DNA of 64,000 bases from Leptodactylus fallax (taxonomy: Eukaryota > Chordata > Amphibia > Anura > Leptodactylidae), in the NCBI GenBank assembly GCA_947044405.1, contig CAMRHE010000156.1, positions 3,039,001 to 3,103,000 on the forward strand, written 5' to 3'. Position numbers and translations under genes: made by a program. The notes below the pieces were generated by a model. It made no database searches. It was not told where the DNA came from and was given only the letters and a program-made list of their open reading frames with translations. This document shows positions 49,974 through 59,264 of this stretch, piece after piece. Each line of letters begins with the position of its first letter. Within the stretch, counting starts at the first letter, position 1.

Positions 49974-50056
49974 AGCCAAACCAATTTCACTTATCTGCAT
50001 ACAGCGCTGTTTCCGGATCGTTGTCCTTCATCAGTACAGAGCAAAGTGAATTGGCT
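49974..50056 (-). ncRNA. Hammerhead ribozyme, type I, minus-strand copy
   Basis: Read on the minus strand, this is the same fold as the two plus-strand copies: core CTGATGA (reverse of 50026-50032), stem II GGA/TCC, GGAAA, then the stem III palindrome CAGCGCTG and TA at the cleavage point. Stem I strands run to 50056 and about 49975. The outer stem I strand has one change (AAACC for AAGCC on the plus strand). Confidence 0.72.
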
Positions 50057-50418
50057 GGCTTAGTGGGAGGCAATGAGTGGGTTAGGGACAAGAATCTCTC
50101 ACATTGAGGAGAGCACCAGTAAAGGTGTGTAGAGATTTTAATTGCCTTTTGCCCTCTACTTAGCATCTACATATCACAAGGCATTATGGGAAAGGAGCTG
50201 GGGAGCTCATGCGCCCTCTATTGGATGTAACAAATCCTCAATTTGCTTTTGACTCACCGAGCGCATGAGCTCCCCAGCTCCTTTCCCATAATGCCTTGTG
50301 ATATGTAGATGCTAAGTAGAGGGCAAAAGGCAATTAAAATCTCTACACACCTTTACTGGTGCTCTCCTCAATGTGAGAGATTCTTGTCCCTAACCCACTC
50401 ATTGCCTCCCACTAAGCC

Positions 50419-50496
50419 AGCCAATTCACTTTTCTCTGTACTGATGAAGGACAACGATCCGGAAACAGCGCTGTATGCAGATAAGTGAAATTGGCT
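50419..50496 (+). ncRNA. Hammerhead ribozyme, type I, plus-strand copy 1
   Basis: Core CUGAUGA at 50441-50447; stem II GGA (50449-50451) with UCC (50458-50460); core GAA and A15.1 at 50462-50465; stem III A-CAG/CUG-U (50465-50468 with 50471-50474) with loop CG. Predicted cleavage is after A50475 (site U-A). Stem I: UCUGUA (50435-50440) pairs with UGCAGA (50476-50481), then an internal loop, then AGCCAAUUCAC (50419-50429) pairs with GUGAAAUUGGCU (50485-50496) with one bulged A. The internal loop near stem II is typical of natural type I ribozymes. Weak point: the innermost stem II position is A opposite G rather than a Watson-Crick pair. Confidence 0.78.
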
Positions 50497-50730
50497 TGGC
50501 TAAAATCCCTTTTGCTGTCTCAAGGCTCGGTGAGTCAAAAACAAATTGAGGATTTGTTACATCCAATAGAGGGCGCATGAGCTCCCCAGCTCGTTTCCCA
50601 TAATGCCTTGTGATATGTAGATGCTAAGTAGAGGGCAAAAGGCAATTAAAATCTCTACACACCTTTACTGGTGCTCTCCTCAATGTGAGAGATTCTTGTC
50701 CCTAACCCACTCATTGTCTCCCACTAAGCC

Positions 50731-50808
50731 AGCCAATTCACTTTGCTCTGTACTGATGAAGGACAACGATCCGGAAACAGCGCTGTATGCAGATAAGTGA
50801 AATTGGCT
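50731..50808 (+). ncRNA. Hammerhead ribozyme, type I, plus-strand copy 2
   Basis: Same fold 312 bp on, with CUGAUGA at 50753-50759 and predicted cleavage after A50787. A transcript through both plus-strand copies would be cut into a 312-nt monomer. Differs from copy 1 only in the stem I internal loop (TTTGC for TTTTC). Confidence 0.78.
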
Positions 50809-51545
50809 TGGCTAAAATCCCTTTTGCTGTCTCAAGGCTCGGTGAGTCAAAAGCAAATTGAGGATTTGTTACATCCAATAGAGGGCGCATGAGCTCCCCA
50901 GCTCCTTTCCCATAATGCCTTGTGATATTTAGTTTAGCATTAGCTGTCCTGGTGACTAAATTCTCTTTAAGTTACATGACTGTTCTTAGGTAAAATGAAT
51001 GAATTGTAAAACATTTTGTCCACTTTCTACAGCCTACTTGATTTTAGTTGAATCTGAAGAAATCATTATCATTCTTGACCCTGTAGTCAAAGGATGGCCA
51101 TAGTTCACTATTTCAACCCAATATGCCAAGAAATGGACTGTGCATGGTCTCCTGTCACATAAAGAAAGTGCCCTGCATGGAAAAGGGTCATAACCTTGCT
51201 GTCTTACTCTTCAGTCAAATATATAGTCACTTCTAGGTCCAAGGACATTCATTGTTAATTGTTGTCAGGCAAAGTTCAGAAGGTGAAGACCTAGAGCTTG
51301 TTTTAGGCTTAAAAAGAAAATGTATTGTTCTACAGTATAATGTTCACACAATCCTTAACATGCCATACAAATAGAAGATAATCCAATATCAACTTTACAT
51401 TTTCACAAATGCGCATTCACAAATTTTAGCACTATTATTGCAATTCAAGCTAATACCATGGTGTAATTTACTGTAGTTTCAGGCACTAAAGGGTAAAAGT
51501 TGGGATACATTAATAAAAACAAAGCTTATCATATTAGTATATAGA

Positions 51546-52710
51546 TACAGTTGTGCTAAAAAGTTTACATACCCCGGCAGATTTTTTTGGTTTTTTGGCC
51601 TTTTTTCAGAGAATATGAATGATAACACAAAAACTTTTTCTCCACTCATGGTTAGTGGTTGGTTGAAGCCATTTATTTTCAAACTTCTGTGTTTTCTCTT
51701 TTTAAATCATAATGACAACCAAAAACATCAAAATGACCCTGTTCTAAAGTTCACATACCCCAGTTCTTAATACCTTGTATTGCCCCCTCTAACATCAATG
51801 ACAGCTTGTAATCTTTTGTGGTAGTTGTGGATGAGGCTCTTTATTTTCTCAGATGGTAAAACTGCCCATTCTTCTTGGCAAAAAGTCTCCAGTTCCTGTA
51901 AATTCCTGGGCTGTCTTGCATGTACTGTGCACTTGAGATCTCCCCAGAGTGGCTCAATGATATTGAGGTCAGGAGACTGAGATGGCCACTCCAGAACCTT
52001 CACTTTCTTCTGTTGTAGCCAATGACAGGTTGACTTGGCCTTGTGTTTTGGATCGTTGTCATGTTGGAACGTCAAAGTACTTCCCATGCGCAGCTTCCTG
52101 GCTGATGAGTGCAAATTTGCCTCCAGTATTTGCTGATAACATGCTGCATTCATCTTTCCTTCAACTTTGACAAAGTTTCCTGTGTCTTTGAAGCTCACAC
52201 ATCCCCACATTATCAGTAATCCACCTCCGTGCTTTACAGTAGGAATGGTGTTCCTTTCATCATAGGCCTTGATGACACCTCTTCAAATGTAACATTTATG
52301 GTTGTGGCCAAAAAGTTCGATTTTTGTCTCATCACTCCAAATTACCTTGTTCCAGAAGCTGTCTGGCGTATTGAAGGCGAGATTCTTTGTGGCATTTGCG
52401 CAGTAATGGCTTTCACTGGTAACTCGACCATGGAGCCCATTTTTCTTCAAGTGCCTCCTTATTGTGCATCTTGAAACAGCCACACCGATAGTTTGCAGAG
52501 AATGCTGTATTTCAGCTGATGTTATGTGTGGTTTTTTCTTTGCATCCCGAACAATTTTCCGGGCAGTTATGGCCAAAATTTTGGTTGGTCAACCAACCAC
52601 TAACCATGAGTGGAGAAAAAATGTTTGTGTTATCATTCATATTCTCTGAAAAAAGGCCAAAAAAAAACAAAAAATCTGCCGAGGTATGTAAACTTTTTAG
52701 CAGAACTGTA
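51546..52710 (-). mobile_element. Tc1-like transposon, copy 2 of the pair
   Basis: TA at 51546-51547 and 52709-52710 flank 1161 bp. The ends CAGTTGTGCTAAAAAGTTTA and AAACTTTTTAGCAGAACTG match the element at 43503-44708. The region between left inverted repeat and transposase end is almost the same as in that copy. Confidence 0.92.
51767..52576 (-). pseudogene. Tc1 transposase, one nonsense codon, catalytic triad intact
   Basis: A single frame from 52576 to the stop at 51767 (270 codons) with one TGA at 52283-52285 (KCYI*RGVIKAYDE, tryptophan in the sister copy). It starts MAITARKIVRDAKKKPHITS in the second half of the DNA-binding domain. Helix-turn-helix text continues GVAVSRCTIRRHLKKNGLHG. 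Catalytic residues are [24 protein letters not shown] and DLNIIEPLW with normal DD34E spacing. The first about 70 residues of a complete Tc1 protein are missing. Confidence 0.92.
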
Positions 52711-52887
52711 TACCATAGATGCAAACTAAAATGCGCTGTATAAAACTCTGGGCTTAAGACATGTTCGCGAAAATAGAGGAATTCCACTTTCATACACTGC
52801 AATGCTGTGAACTCCTCCCCTTATCTATAACATATGACACTTACCGTTTGTGATTCCATGCTTTTCTTCATGGAACACAATTTTTTT

Positions 52888-53008
52888 TTTATTTTTGCTT
52901 ACTTGTATAGCGCCATCATATTCCGCAGCGCTTTACAGACATTGTCAGTCACTGTCCCATATAGGGCTCCCAATCTACATTCCCTATCAGTATGTCTTTG
53001 GAAGATGG
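52888..53008 (-). repeat. L2-type LINE 3' end fragment
   Basis: TTACTTGTATAGCGCCATCATATTCCGCAGCGCTTTACAGACATTGTCAGTCACTGTCCC (52898-52957) matches 9740-9800 almost base for base. Minus-strand 3' terminal fragment. Confidence 0.68.
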
Positions 53009-54415
53009 AAGGACACAATATTTCAGTATAACATACAGTGTCATAGACATGAACCTGTGTATGTGACTAATGGTTCTTTCACACAAGGGACTGTATTTAT
53101 GCATGTAGCAGATGGGGTGAACATCAAGCAAACAAGATGCAAATCAAAGATGTTAATACAGCAGACTATTATATTAAAATAACAGATGTTAAAACAACCT
53201 GCAGGTAATTCACCAACTATAAATGGGTTGAATGCAAATATTTGCACTCCAGCAGTTGCTTTAGCAATGTTCATTGATGCTTCTAATGCTATTTCCAGGA
53301 TATACCTGGAGTGGAGATGAAATAAGAACTCCCACAACAACCAGGGCTGGGACAAGGAATAGAGAGAAGTAGGCAACCGCCTCAAGCACTGCCTCATATC
53401 AGCCAGGAAGGGGGATCAAAGGCTGCTTATTGTTGCACTGTTGCCACTAATCTTATCAGCAACACTTAATACCAGCACTTCTCTGCCTCCTTCCTTCTGT
53501 GCATATTAAATGGACCCCAAATCAGCAATGCACATTAAGTTGAGCAAAATGGAGAAAAGAGGAGTTCTTTGACAGATGGGACGGGGATTCTTGGGATGAC
53601 ACTTAAAGAGAGGGCACTGTAGCTTGCACTGGAGGGGAAATTGTGACTGATAACTTATGTGTCCTTTGCTGCTAGTGGTGGGACGAGTCTAGCACTACTT
53701 TATAGAGAGCTCCCCAATTTCTTTGTCTTCCACTTATTTCCTCCTTCATAGGGGTGATTGTTCAAATCTGTTTTGTGGTTTCCATTTAAAACTGAAACCA
53801 CAATGCAATAGATACACCACCAAACGAATGCCAACAATGCCAAACAGACCCCTCGGTCTTATAATGAGGTCAGTCAACTCCCGCTGTGATGTCCATTGTT
53901 TTGGCTTGAAAAAATAGCACTGCATGTAGCAGTGTTTTTTTTTTTTTTTTTTACATCAATTGAGACAGAATCAGTTTCCGATGTAGCCTTAACCTACATT
54001 CACATGAATGTCGTAAATGGTATTACTTTGAGTATCTGTAAATGGGGGCTATTCACATGACTGTTATTTTGATGGTCTGTTGTCCGTTGCTATTGCGCAT
54101 GCCGGACTCCAGCTCTATTGCGCAGGAAAGGGTGGCCAGCAGACGTCAAGAAGAGGAGGTGCTGACCGCCCAGAAGGAAGTGACATCCCATGCCCAGAAG
54201 GTCCTGCTCGGAAGACAGGTAAGTATGATGGGGTGGAGTGGGAGGTGTTGAGTTAGTTAGGAAGGGCTAGTAGTGGGGAGGGTGGTGGGTTAGTATGACC
54301 GCCCTGGCGATCTAGTTAAATATAGATTTTTGGTACACTAAGTAATTTAGAAGGTAGGCAGGGTTGGTGGGGGTGTTAAGTTTAGTTTAGCGAGATCAGT
54401 TTATCCCAGACAACC
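53009..54415. other. Mostly unannotated intronic DNA
   Basis: A short CATTCACATGAATG / TATTCACATGACTG inverted piece at about 53996-54068 resembles the ends at 45030-45767. Otherwise nothing recognised. A poly-T run lies at 53934-53952. Confidence 0.4.
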
Positions 54416-54830
54416 CCTTTAACCCCCTTCCCCCGCAGGCATTTTTCGATTTTCGTTTTTTGACTCCCCACCTTCCAAACCCCATAGCTTTTTTATTTTT
54501 CTGTTCCCAGAACCACATAATGGCTTAATTTGTGCGAGGCAAATTGTACTTCGAAATGGTAACATTTAATATTCCATATGATGTACTGGGAAACTGGAAA
54601 AAAAAAATCGGCGTGCCGATTTTAATTAAAAAATCAAAGACGAGGTACTCAGAGTGCCGGTCAATAATTGTAAGTCTGACGACCCCTAAACTAAAGTCAT
54701 ATACCACAAACCATAACACAGAAGTGCTGCCACAAGATGCTTTAGGACACATGCGTTTACTGCTATTTCCTGGGACGCTCCTGTACTTTCCGATTAGAAG
54801 CAATGAAAGTCCATGTGCAGCCCCCAATTA
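54416..54830. repeat. DNA-element remnant (CCCCTTCCC end)
   Basis: TTTAACCCCCTTCCCCCGCAGG is followed by TTTTTGACTCCCCACCTTCC, ACCCCATAGCTTTTTTATTTTTC and GAGGCAAATTGTACTTCGAAATG, a sequence type I recognise from anuran DNA transposon remnants (same kind of end as 27399). No reading frame survives. Confidence 0.45.
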
Positions 54831-55035
54831 GTGGTAAATGTAAGTGTCCAGGAGCACCGTATGGCGGCATCCTTATGGTGAATACACACTATGTATCTGG
54901 ATGCAGATATAGTCTTAGGCCACTGGAACTTTTACTTCAATGAAAAATGCGCTCACATGGTGCATTTTTGCACAAAAAAAATGCCTGTGTTTTCTGTGCA
55001 AAAACACATCCTTAATGCAGAAAACACACAGTTAT

Positions 55036-56055
55036 ACAGAATAATGTCCCATAGCGGCCCCTGCACACGGTATTATGTCCCATAGCGGCCCCTGTACAAG
55101 GTATTATATCCCATAACAGCCTCTGCACACCGTATTATGTCACATAGTGGCCCCTGCACACGGTATTATGTCATATAGTGGCTCCAGCACACGGTATTAT
55201 GTCACATAGTGACCCCTGCACAGCGTATTATGTCACATAGTGGCCTCTGCACACGGTATTATGCCACATAGTGACCCCAGCACACGGTATTATGTCACAT
55301 AGTGACCCCAGCACACGGTATTACGTCCCATATCGGTCCCTGCACACGGTATTAGGTCCCATAGCGGTCCCTGCACACGGTAATATGTCCCATAGTAGCC
55401 TCTGCACACGGTATTAGGTCCCATAGCGGTCCCTGCACACGGTATTAGGTCCCATAGCGGTCCCTGCCCATGGTATTAGGTCCCATAGCGGTCCCTGCAC
55501 ACGGTATTAGGTCCCATAGCGGCCCCTGCACACAGTATTAGGTCCCATAGCAGTCCCTGCACACGGTATTATGTCCCATAGTAGCCTCTGCACACGGTAT
55601 TAGGTCCCATAGCGGTCCCTGCACACGGTATTAGGTCCCATAGCGGTCTCTGCACACGGTATTAGGTCCCATAGCGGTCCCTGCACACGGTATTAGGTCC
55701 CATAGCGGCCCCTGCACACGGTATTAGGTCCCATAGCGGTCCCTGCACACCGTATTAGGTCCCATAGCGGTCCCTGCACACCGTATTATGTCACATAGTG
55801 GCCCCTGCACACGGTATTATGTCACATAGTGGCCCCTGCACACGGTATTATGTCACATAGTGGCCTCTGCACACCGTATTATGCCACATAGTGACCCCAG
55901 CACACAGTATTATGTCATATAGTGGCCCCAACGCACGGTATTAGGTCCCATAGCGGTCCCTGCACATGGTATTAGGTCCCATAGCGGTCCCTGCACACGG
56001 TATTAGGTCCCATAGCGGTCCCTGCACACGGTATTATGTCCCATAGAGGCCTCTG
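55036..56055. repeat. Minisatellite, 31-bp unit, about 33 copies
   Basis: The unit is GGTATTATGTCCCATAGCGG plus CCCCTGCACAC, repeated for about 1 kb. Two main variants occur in blocks: TATGTCACATAGTGGCCCC (mainly 55130-55320 and 55785-55930) and TAGGTCCCATAGCGGTCCC (mainly 55320-55780 and 55940-56040). The block order suggests amplification of multi-unit segments. Confidence 0.93.
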
Positions 56056-56525
56056 CTGACCCCCGAGTATAATAAGTCCAAGAGAGGTGACAAACATAAA
56101 AAAACAATGCTACTCACCTTTTTCCATGCTCTGCAGCCGCTCTGTTCTCTTCGGCGCTTCTGCCTGTAGTCAGCAACCGTTGATTGAGTCTCTGGGGTTA
56201 CGTCACGTCATTATGCGTAATGACGTCAGACACAGATGTGACCTCTGAGGCCCTGTCAGCTGTCAGAAGCGCCTGCAGATCGCACAGCCGCCGAGTAGCG
56301 CAGGAAGCAAGGTGAGTATCATTGTTTTTTATGTTTCATCACTTCTCCTAAGTCTCCGCGTATTGTACTCGGGGGTCTGAAGAGACCCCATAATATAATA
56401 ATAGTAGTTTCGTTTCGGCCATGTTTGGTCCGATCGAAGCTGCAGGGTGAGGACTCCGCCACCGTGCCAGGGAAATAAGCCTCACGTGCCACTCTTGGCA
56501 CGCGTGTCGGGGGTTGCCGACCCCT
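56056..56525. repeat. hAT-like element right end with internal palindromes
   Basis: Inverted pieces GACCCCCGAGTATA (56059-56072) and GTACTCGGGGGTC (about 56366-56378) bracket GC-richer DNA. This holds a near-perfect palindrome ACGTCATTATGCGTAATGACGT (56206-56227), followed by CRE-like TGACGTCA (56221-56228). The last 50 bp, GTGCCACTCTTGGCACGCG ... GGGGTTGCCGACCCCTG, look like a hAT-family terminus. The matching left terminus was not found, so the element may be truncated or its left end may lie beyond the minisatellite in decayed form. Confidence 0.5.
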
Positions 56526-56689
56526 GATCTAGATGTTACACTGCACTCCTCCCACTTAGTTTATTCACAGATACAGGCTGGTGACGGGTTCAAACAACTT
56601 CAGTTCACAACCTTTTCTATTAAAAGATGGCTGGACCATGGTAGCAAACAAGCCCTCTGGACTCTTGTGTCCCTCTATCTCCACATAGA

Positions 56690-56828
56690 ATGTAAGCTCT
56701 TGTGAGCAGGGCCCTCACTACTATTGTTTGATATGTTTATTTCTTTGTCACACTGTAATGTCTCATATTGTCTATTCATGTGTCCTCTGATTTGTAAAGT
56801 GCTACGGAATATGTTGGCGATACATAAA

Positions 56829-56861
<33 letters not shown>

Positions 56862-56862
56862 A
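56690..56862 (+). repeat. Non-LTR retroelement 3' tail
   Basis: GAATGTAAGCTCTTGTGAGCAGGGCCCTC, then TTTGTAAAGTGCTACGGAATATGTTGGCGATACATAAAG and (TTA)n. This is the standard tail of an L2-like LINE or a SINE using that tail, plus strand. Confidence 0.65.
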
Positions 56863-58513
56863 CGTCCCCACGACAGAACATCACCACTGCAAATGATTGG
56901 AAATATGGGATTTCACTGGGGACAGATAAAGCAAAGACAATTCATGTCATGTGATGCTCTACTAGAGAGGAGAAAGTTAGACATTGCAATCTTAGACCAG
57001 ACAGTCTTAAATTGCGCCAGATTTATCAAAGTGTCTGATGCTGTTTGTTGTATTCTTAGACTGCATAATCCACTTAGCTAAATTCTGACTTATATATATG
57101 TGTTTATAATACTGACTTAAATGCCTAGCGTTACAAGACGATTAAAATTACACTTTTATTATTTTAACATTAAAATGTTCAATTTCACTAGCCCTTACAG
57201 CTGAGCATCCATTTATGCCAGTTAATATGCATACAGGTAGATGGTTGCACCATCAGGACTACAAATAATCTAGTAAACTCATCCCCTCTCAGTCTCTAAT
57301 TGCCAATCCACCCATACACATTATTTCTAGTACAACCCCCACGTGTTTCTGCTATAAATCTTATAGTAATATTAACAACTCCATCAGGGCAGAATTAAAA
57401 TGCTAGGGCTCTTAGACTGTCAAATTCCTATTAGTTTCTTTACTTTATGTCACAAAAATGTGCCAAAATTCGGGCACACGAAGCCACGCCCCTTACAGCT
57501 AAGAAGGAAGGGACGGAATTAAAAAAACCTCAGATATCTCTTTATGTTAATACTGTAACACTATATCTGATCACTGCTAATTATCTATGACCAGAATAAC
57601 AAAGACAATTTTACTTTTACCTGAAATGAAAATTTGCTATTCTATTCACATCTAGGCCTAAAACATAATAGGTTATGTTTCAGCATATTATCCACTTTAT
57701 AGATATTATTAACAATAACTGTCTGTTCTTCCGGGATTTCCAGGTTTACTAGCTACACGGTGAGTCAGTAGTGAGCAGATTCACACTGGCAGTTACTGAC
57801 GTCACAATCCTGTTTTAAAAAAAAACAAAAAAACAAGTACTAACAAGTGGAGCAGGTCGCTGTATCCGGATCCAACGCTTTATTGCTCAGCACACTATAC
57901 CTGGTTAATCATTAGCAATCCTTTCATGTTAACTCGCTAAAGGGAGGGGGAAAAAGCTTCTTCCCTAAGAAAGATTTTGTCTACATAAGAGTTTTTGATC
58001 TGGGAAGCCCATATACAGCAAGCAAGTCTGGCCTAGAAATGAAATATGCAAAGTGTACAACACTCAGCTGTACTTTATGTATATATAAAAGCAGCCAGGA
58101 TGATTCCCACCTGCCGGTCTGGACAGTATGTAAACAACAGGCAGGTGTTGTAAAAACAAGGATTTAACAAAGAAGTCAATGTCAATGATAATAAACTGCA
58201 AACATGCTTCATTTATGTTATGGTATGGGGGAAATGTACATATAAAAAAGCAACAACTGCAATGTGAAAATACTACTCAGCTTAAAGGGTTTGTTCACCC
58301 AGGACAAGGTGCACATTTATAGATGTCATATAGGCAATTGTCCACTCAGGATGCCCCTCTCTTTTAGCAAATGAGGTAGGTATATTTGTAAATAGTCACA
58401 AGTGTAAGTTTATGTTATGAAATGACCAAGCGGGTATTGTTTGTAAATTGTTTGTCAACAAGATCCACAAAGACATGACAAAGCTTTCTATAGTTGTGTC
58501 TATAGGGAACTAC
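56863..58513. other. Unannotated intronic DNA
   Basis: AT-rich, no recognised element. A left end of the AAAGGGTTTGTTCACCC type appears near 58284 without a partner. Confidence 0.4.
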
Positions 58514-58852
58514 TTAAAGAGGACCTTTCATGTCCTCATGAAAGTGCGGTTTTATATACTGCTAGAAAGCCGTTAGCTTGGGCACCAATATCTCCCCACT
58601 GTCAGGACGTTCCTCATAGCTCAGTGTCATCGCTGAGTGGTAAGGAACGTCCCCCCCCCCCCCCGACTCTACTTTATCATAGAATTGTACTGTCATAGGG
58701 GGCGTTCCTTACCGCCCAGCGATGACGCTGAGGTGTGAGGAACATCCCCCACCCTGACAGTACTAGTCTATAGACTTGAATTCAGCGCACTGCTGGCTTT
58801 CTAGAGGTATATAAAACTGCACTTTCATGAGTACATGAAAGGTCCTCTTTAA
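58514..58852. mobile_element. TTAA-flanked MITE, 331 bp
   Basis: TTAA at 58514-58517 and 58849-58852. Termini AGAGGACCTTTCATGTCCTC and GAGTACATGAAAGGTCCTCT are inverted, continued by ATGAAAGTGC / GCACTTTCAT. The interior has two opposed copies of GGAACGTCC/GGCGTTCCTTACC sequence and a C run (58651-58664). Different terminus from the CTATCATTG group, same target preference. Confidence 0.85.
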
Positions 58853-58876
58853 GGCTCTATTCAGACCATGTTTTTT

Positions 58877-59120
58877 ACATCCATTTAACAGATGCAAAAA
58901 CAGATGCAAATGGATAGCCATCTGTTTACATGGACATCTATGTTAAAAAAAAACAAAAAAAAAACGGATCCATTGCTGTCCGTTTTTTTGGTATATACTA
59001 CGTTTTTGTGTCCTTCAAATAGACAGCAACAGATCAATTTTTTTAACATTAATTTTCTATGTAAACAGATGGCCATCCATTTGCATCAGTTTGCACCCGT
59101 TTTTGCATCTGTAAAATGGA
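58877..59120. repeat. Fold-back repeat (GATGCAAATGGAT arms)
   Basis: The left arm CATCCATTTAACAGATGCAAAAACAGATG... and right arm TAAACAGATGGCCATCCATTTGC...TTTTTGCATCTG are inverted over about 55 bp. The centre has opposed AAAACGGATCCATTGCTGTCCGTTTTT. Confidence 0.68.
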
Positions 59121-59159
59121 GTTTTTGAAAATATTGCTTTTCTGTAACTTTCTATCAGA

Positions 59160-59264
59160 ATATGTGGTTTAGATTAAATAAAATCTCATTCATTTTGCTG
59201 CTACTGTAAAATGCAGTGTTTTTGTTTTTCCACTGCGTTTCCACTATGTAGGGCCTTAGCCTAA
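59160..59264. repeat. Family A MITE-like repeat, right half
   Basis: AATAAAATCTCATTCATTTTGCTGCTACTGTAAAATGCAG then TTCCACTATGTAGGGCCTTAGCC. Left half absent. Confidence 0.6.

Larger units (their letters stand above)
49760..50943. mobile_element. Ribozyme-bearing retroelement: 312-bp units, direct and inverted
   Basis: TAGTTTAGCATTAG at 49760-49773 and 50930-50943 is a 14-bp target duplication. Inside, 49774-50929 is built from one 312-bp unit. A full direct copy starts at 49774 and a partial second at 50085-50260. The array then switches orientation at 50261 and runs inverted with period exactly 312 (GCGCATGAGC at 50261, 50573, 50885). Arms 49774-50212 and 50261-50699 are inverted copies with a 48-bp spacer. 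Termini GGACAAGAATCTC and CCTTGTGATAT match the small element at 2291-2524. No ORF. The unit carries a hammerhead ribozyme. This suits non-autonomous retrozymes or Penelope-associated elements. Confidence 0.88.

Noticed and set aside
55036..56055. Possible CRISPR array
   Set aside because: Repeats are contiguous with no unique spacers, the unit varies, and the genome is vertebrate.
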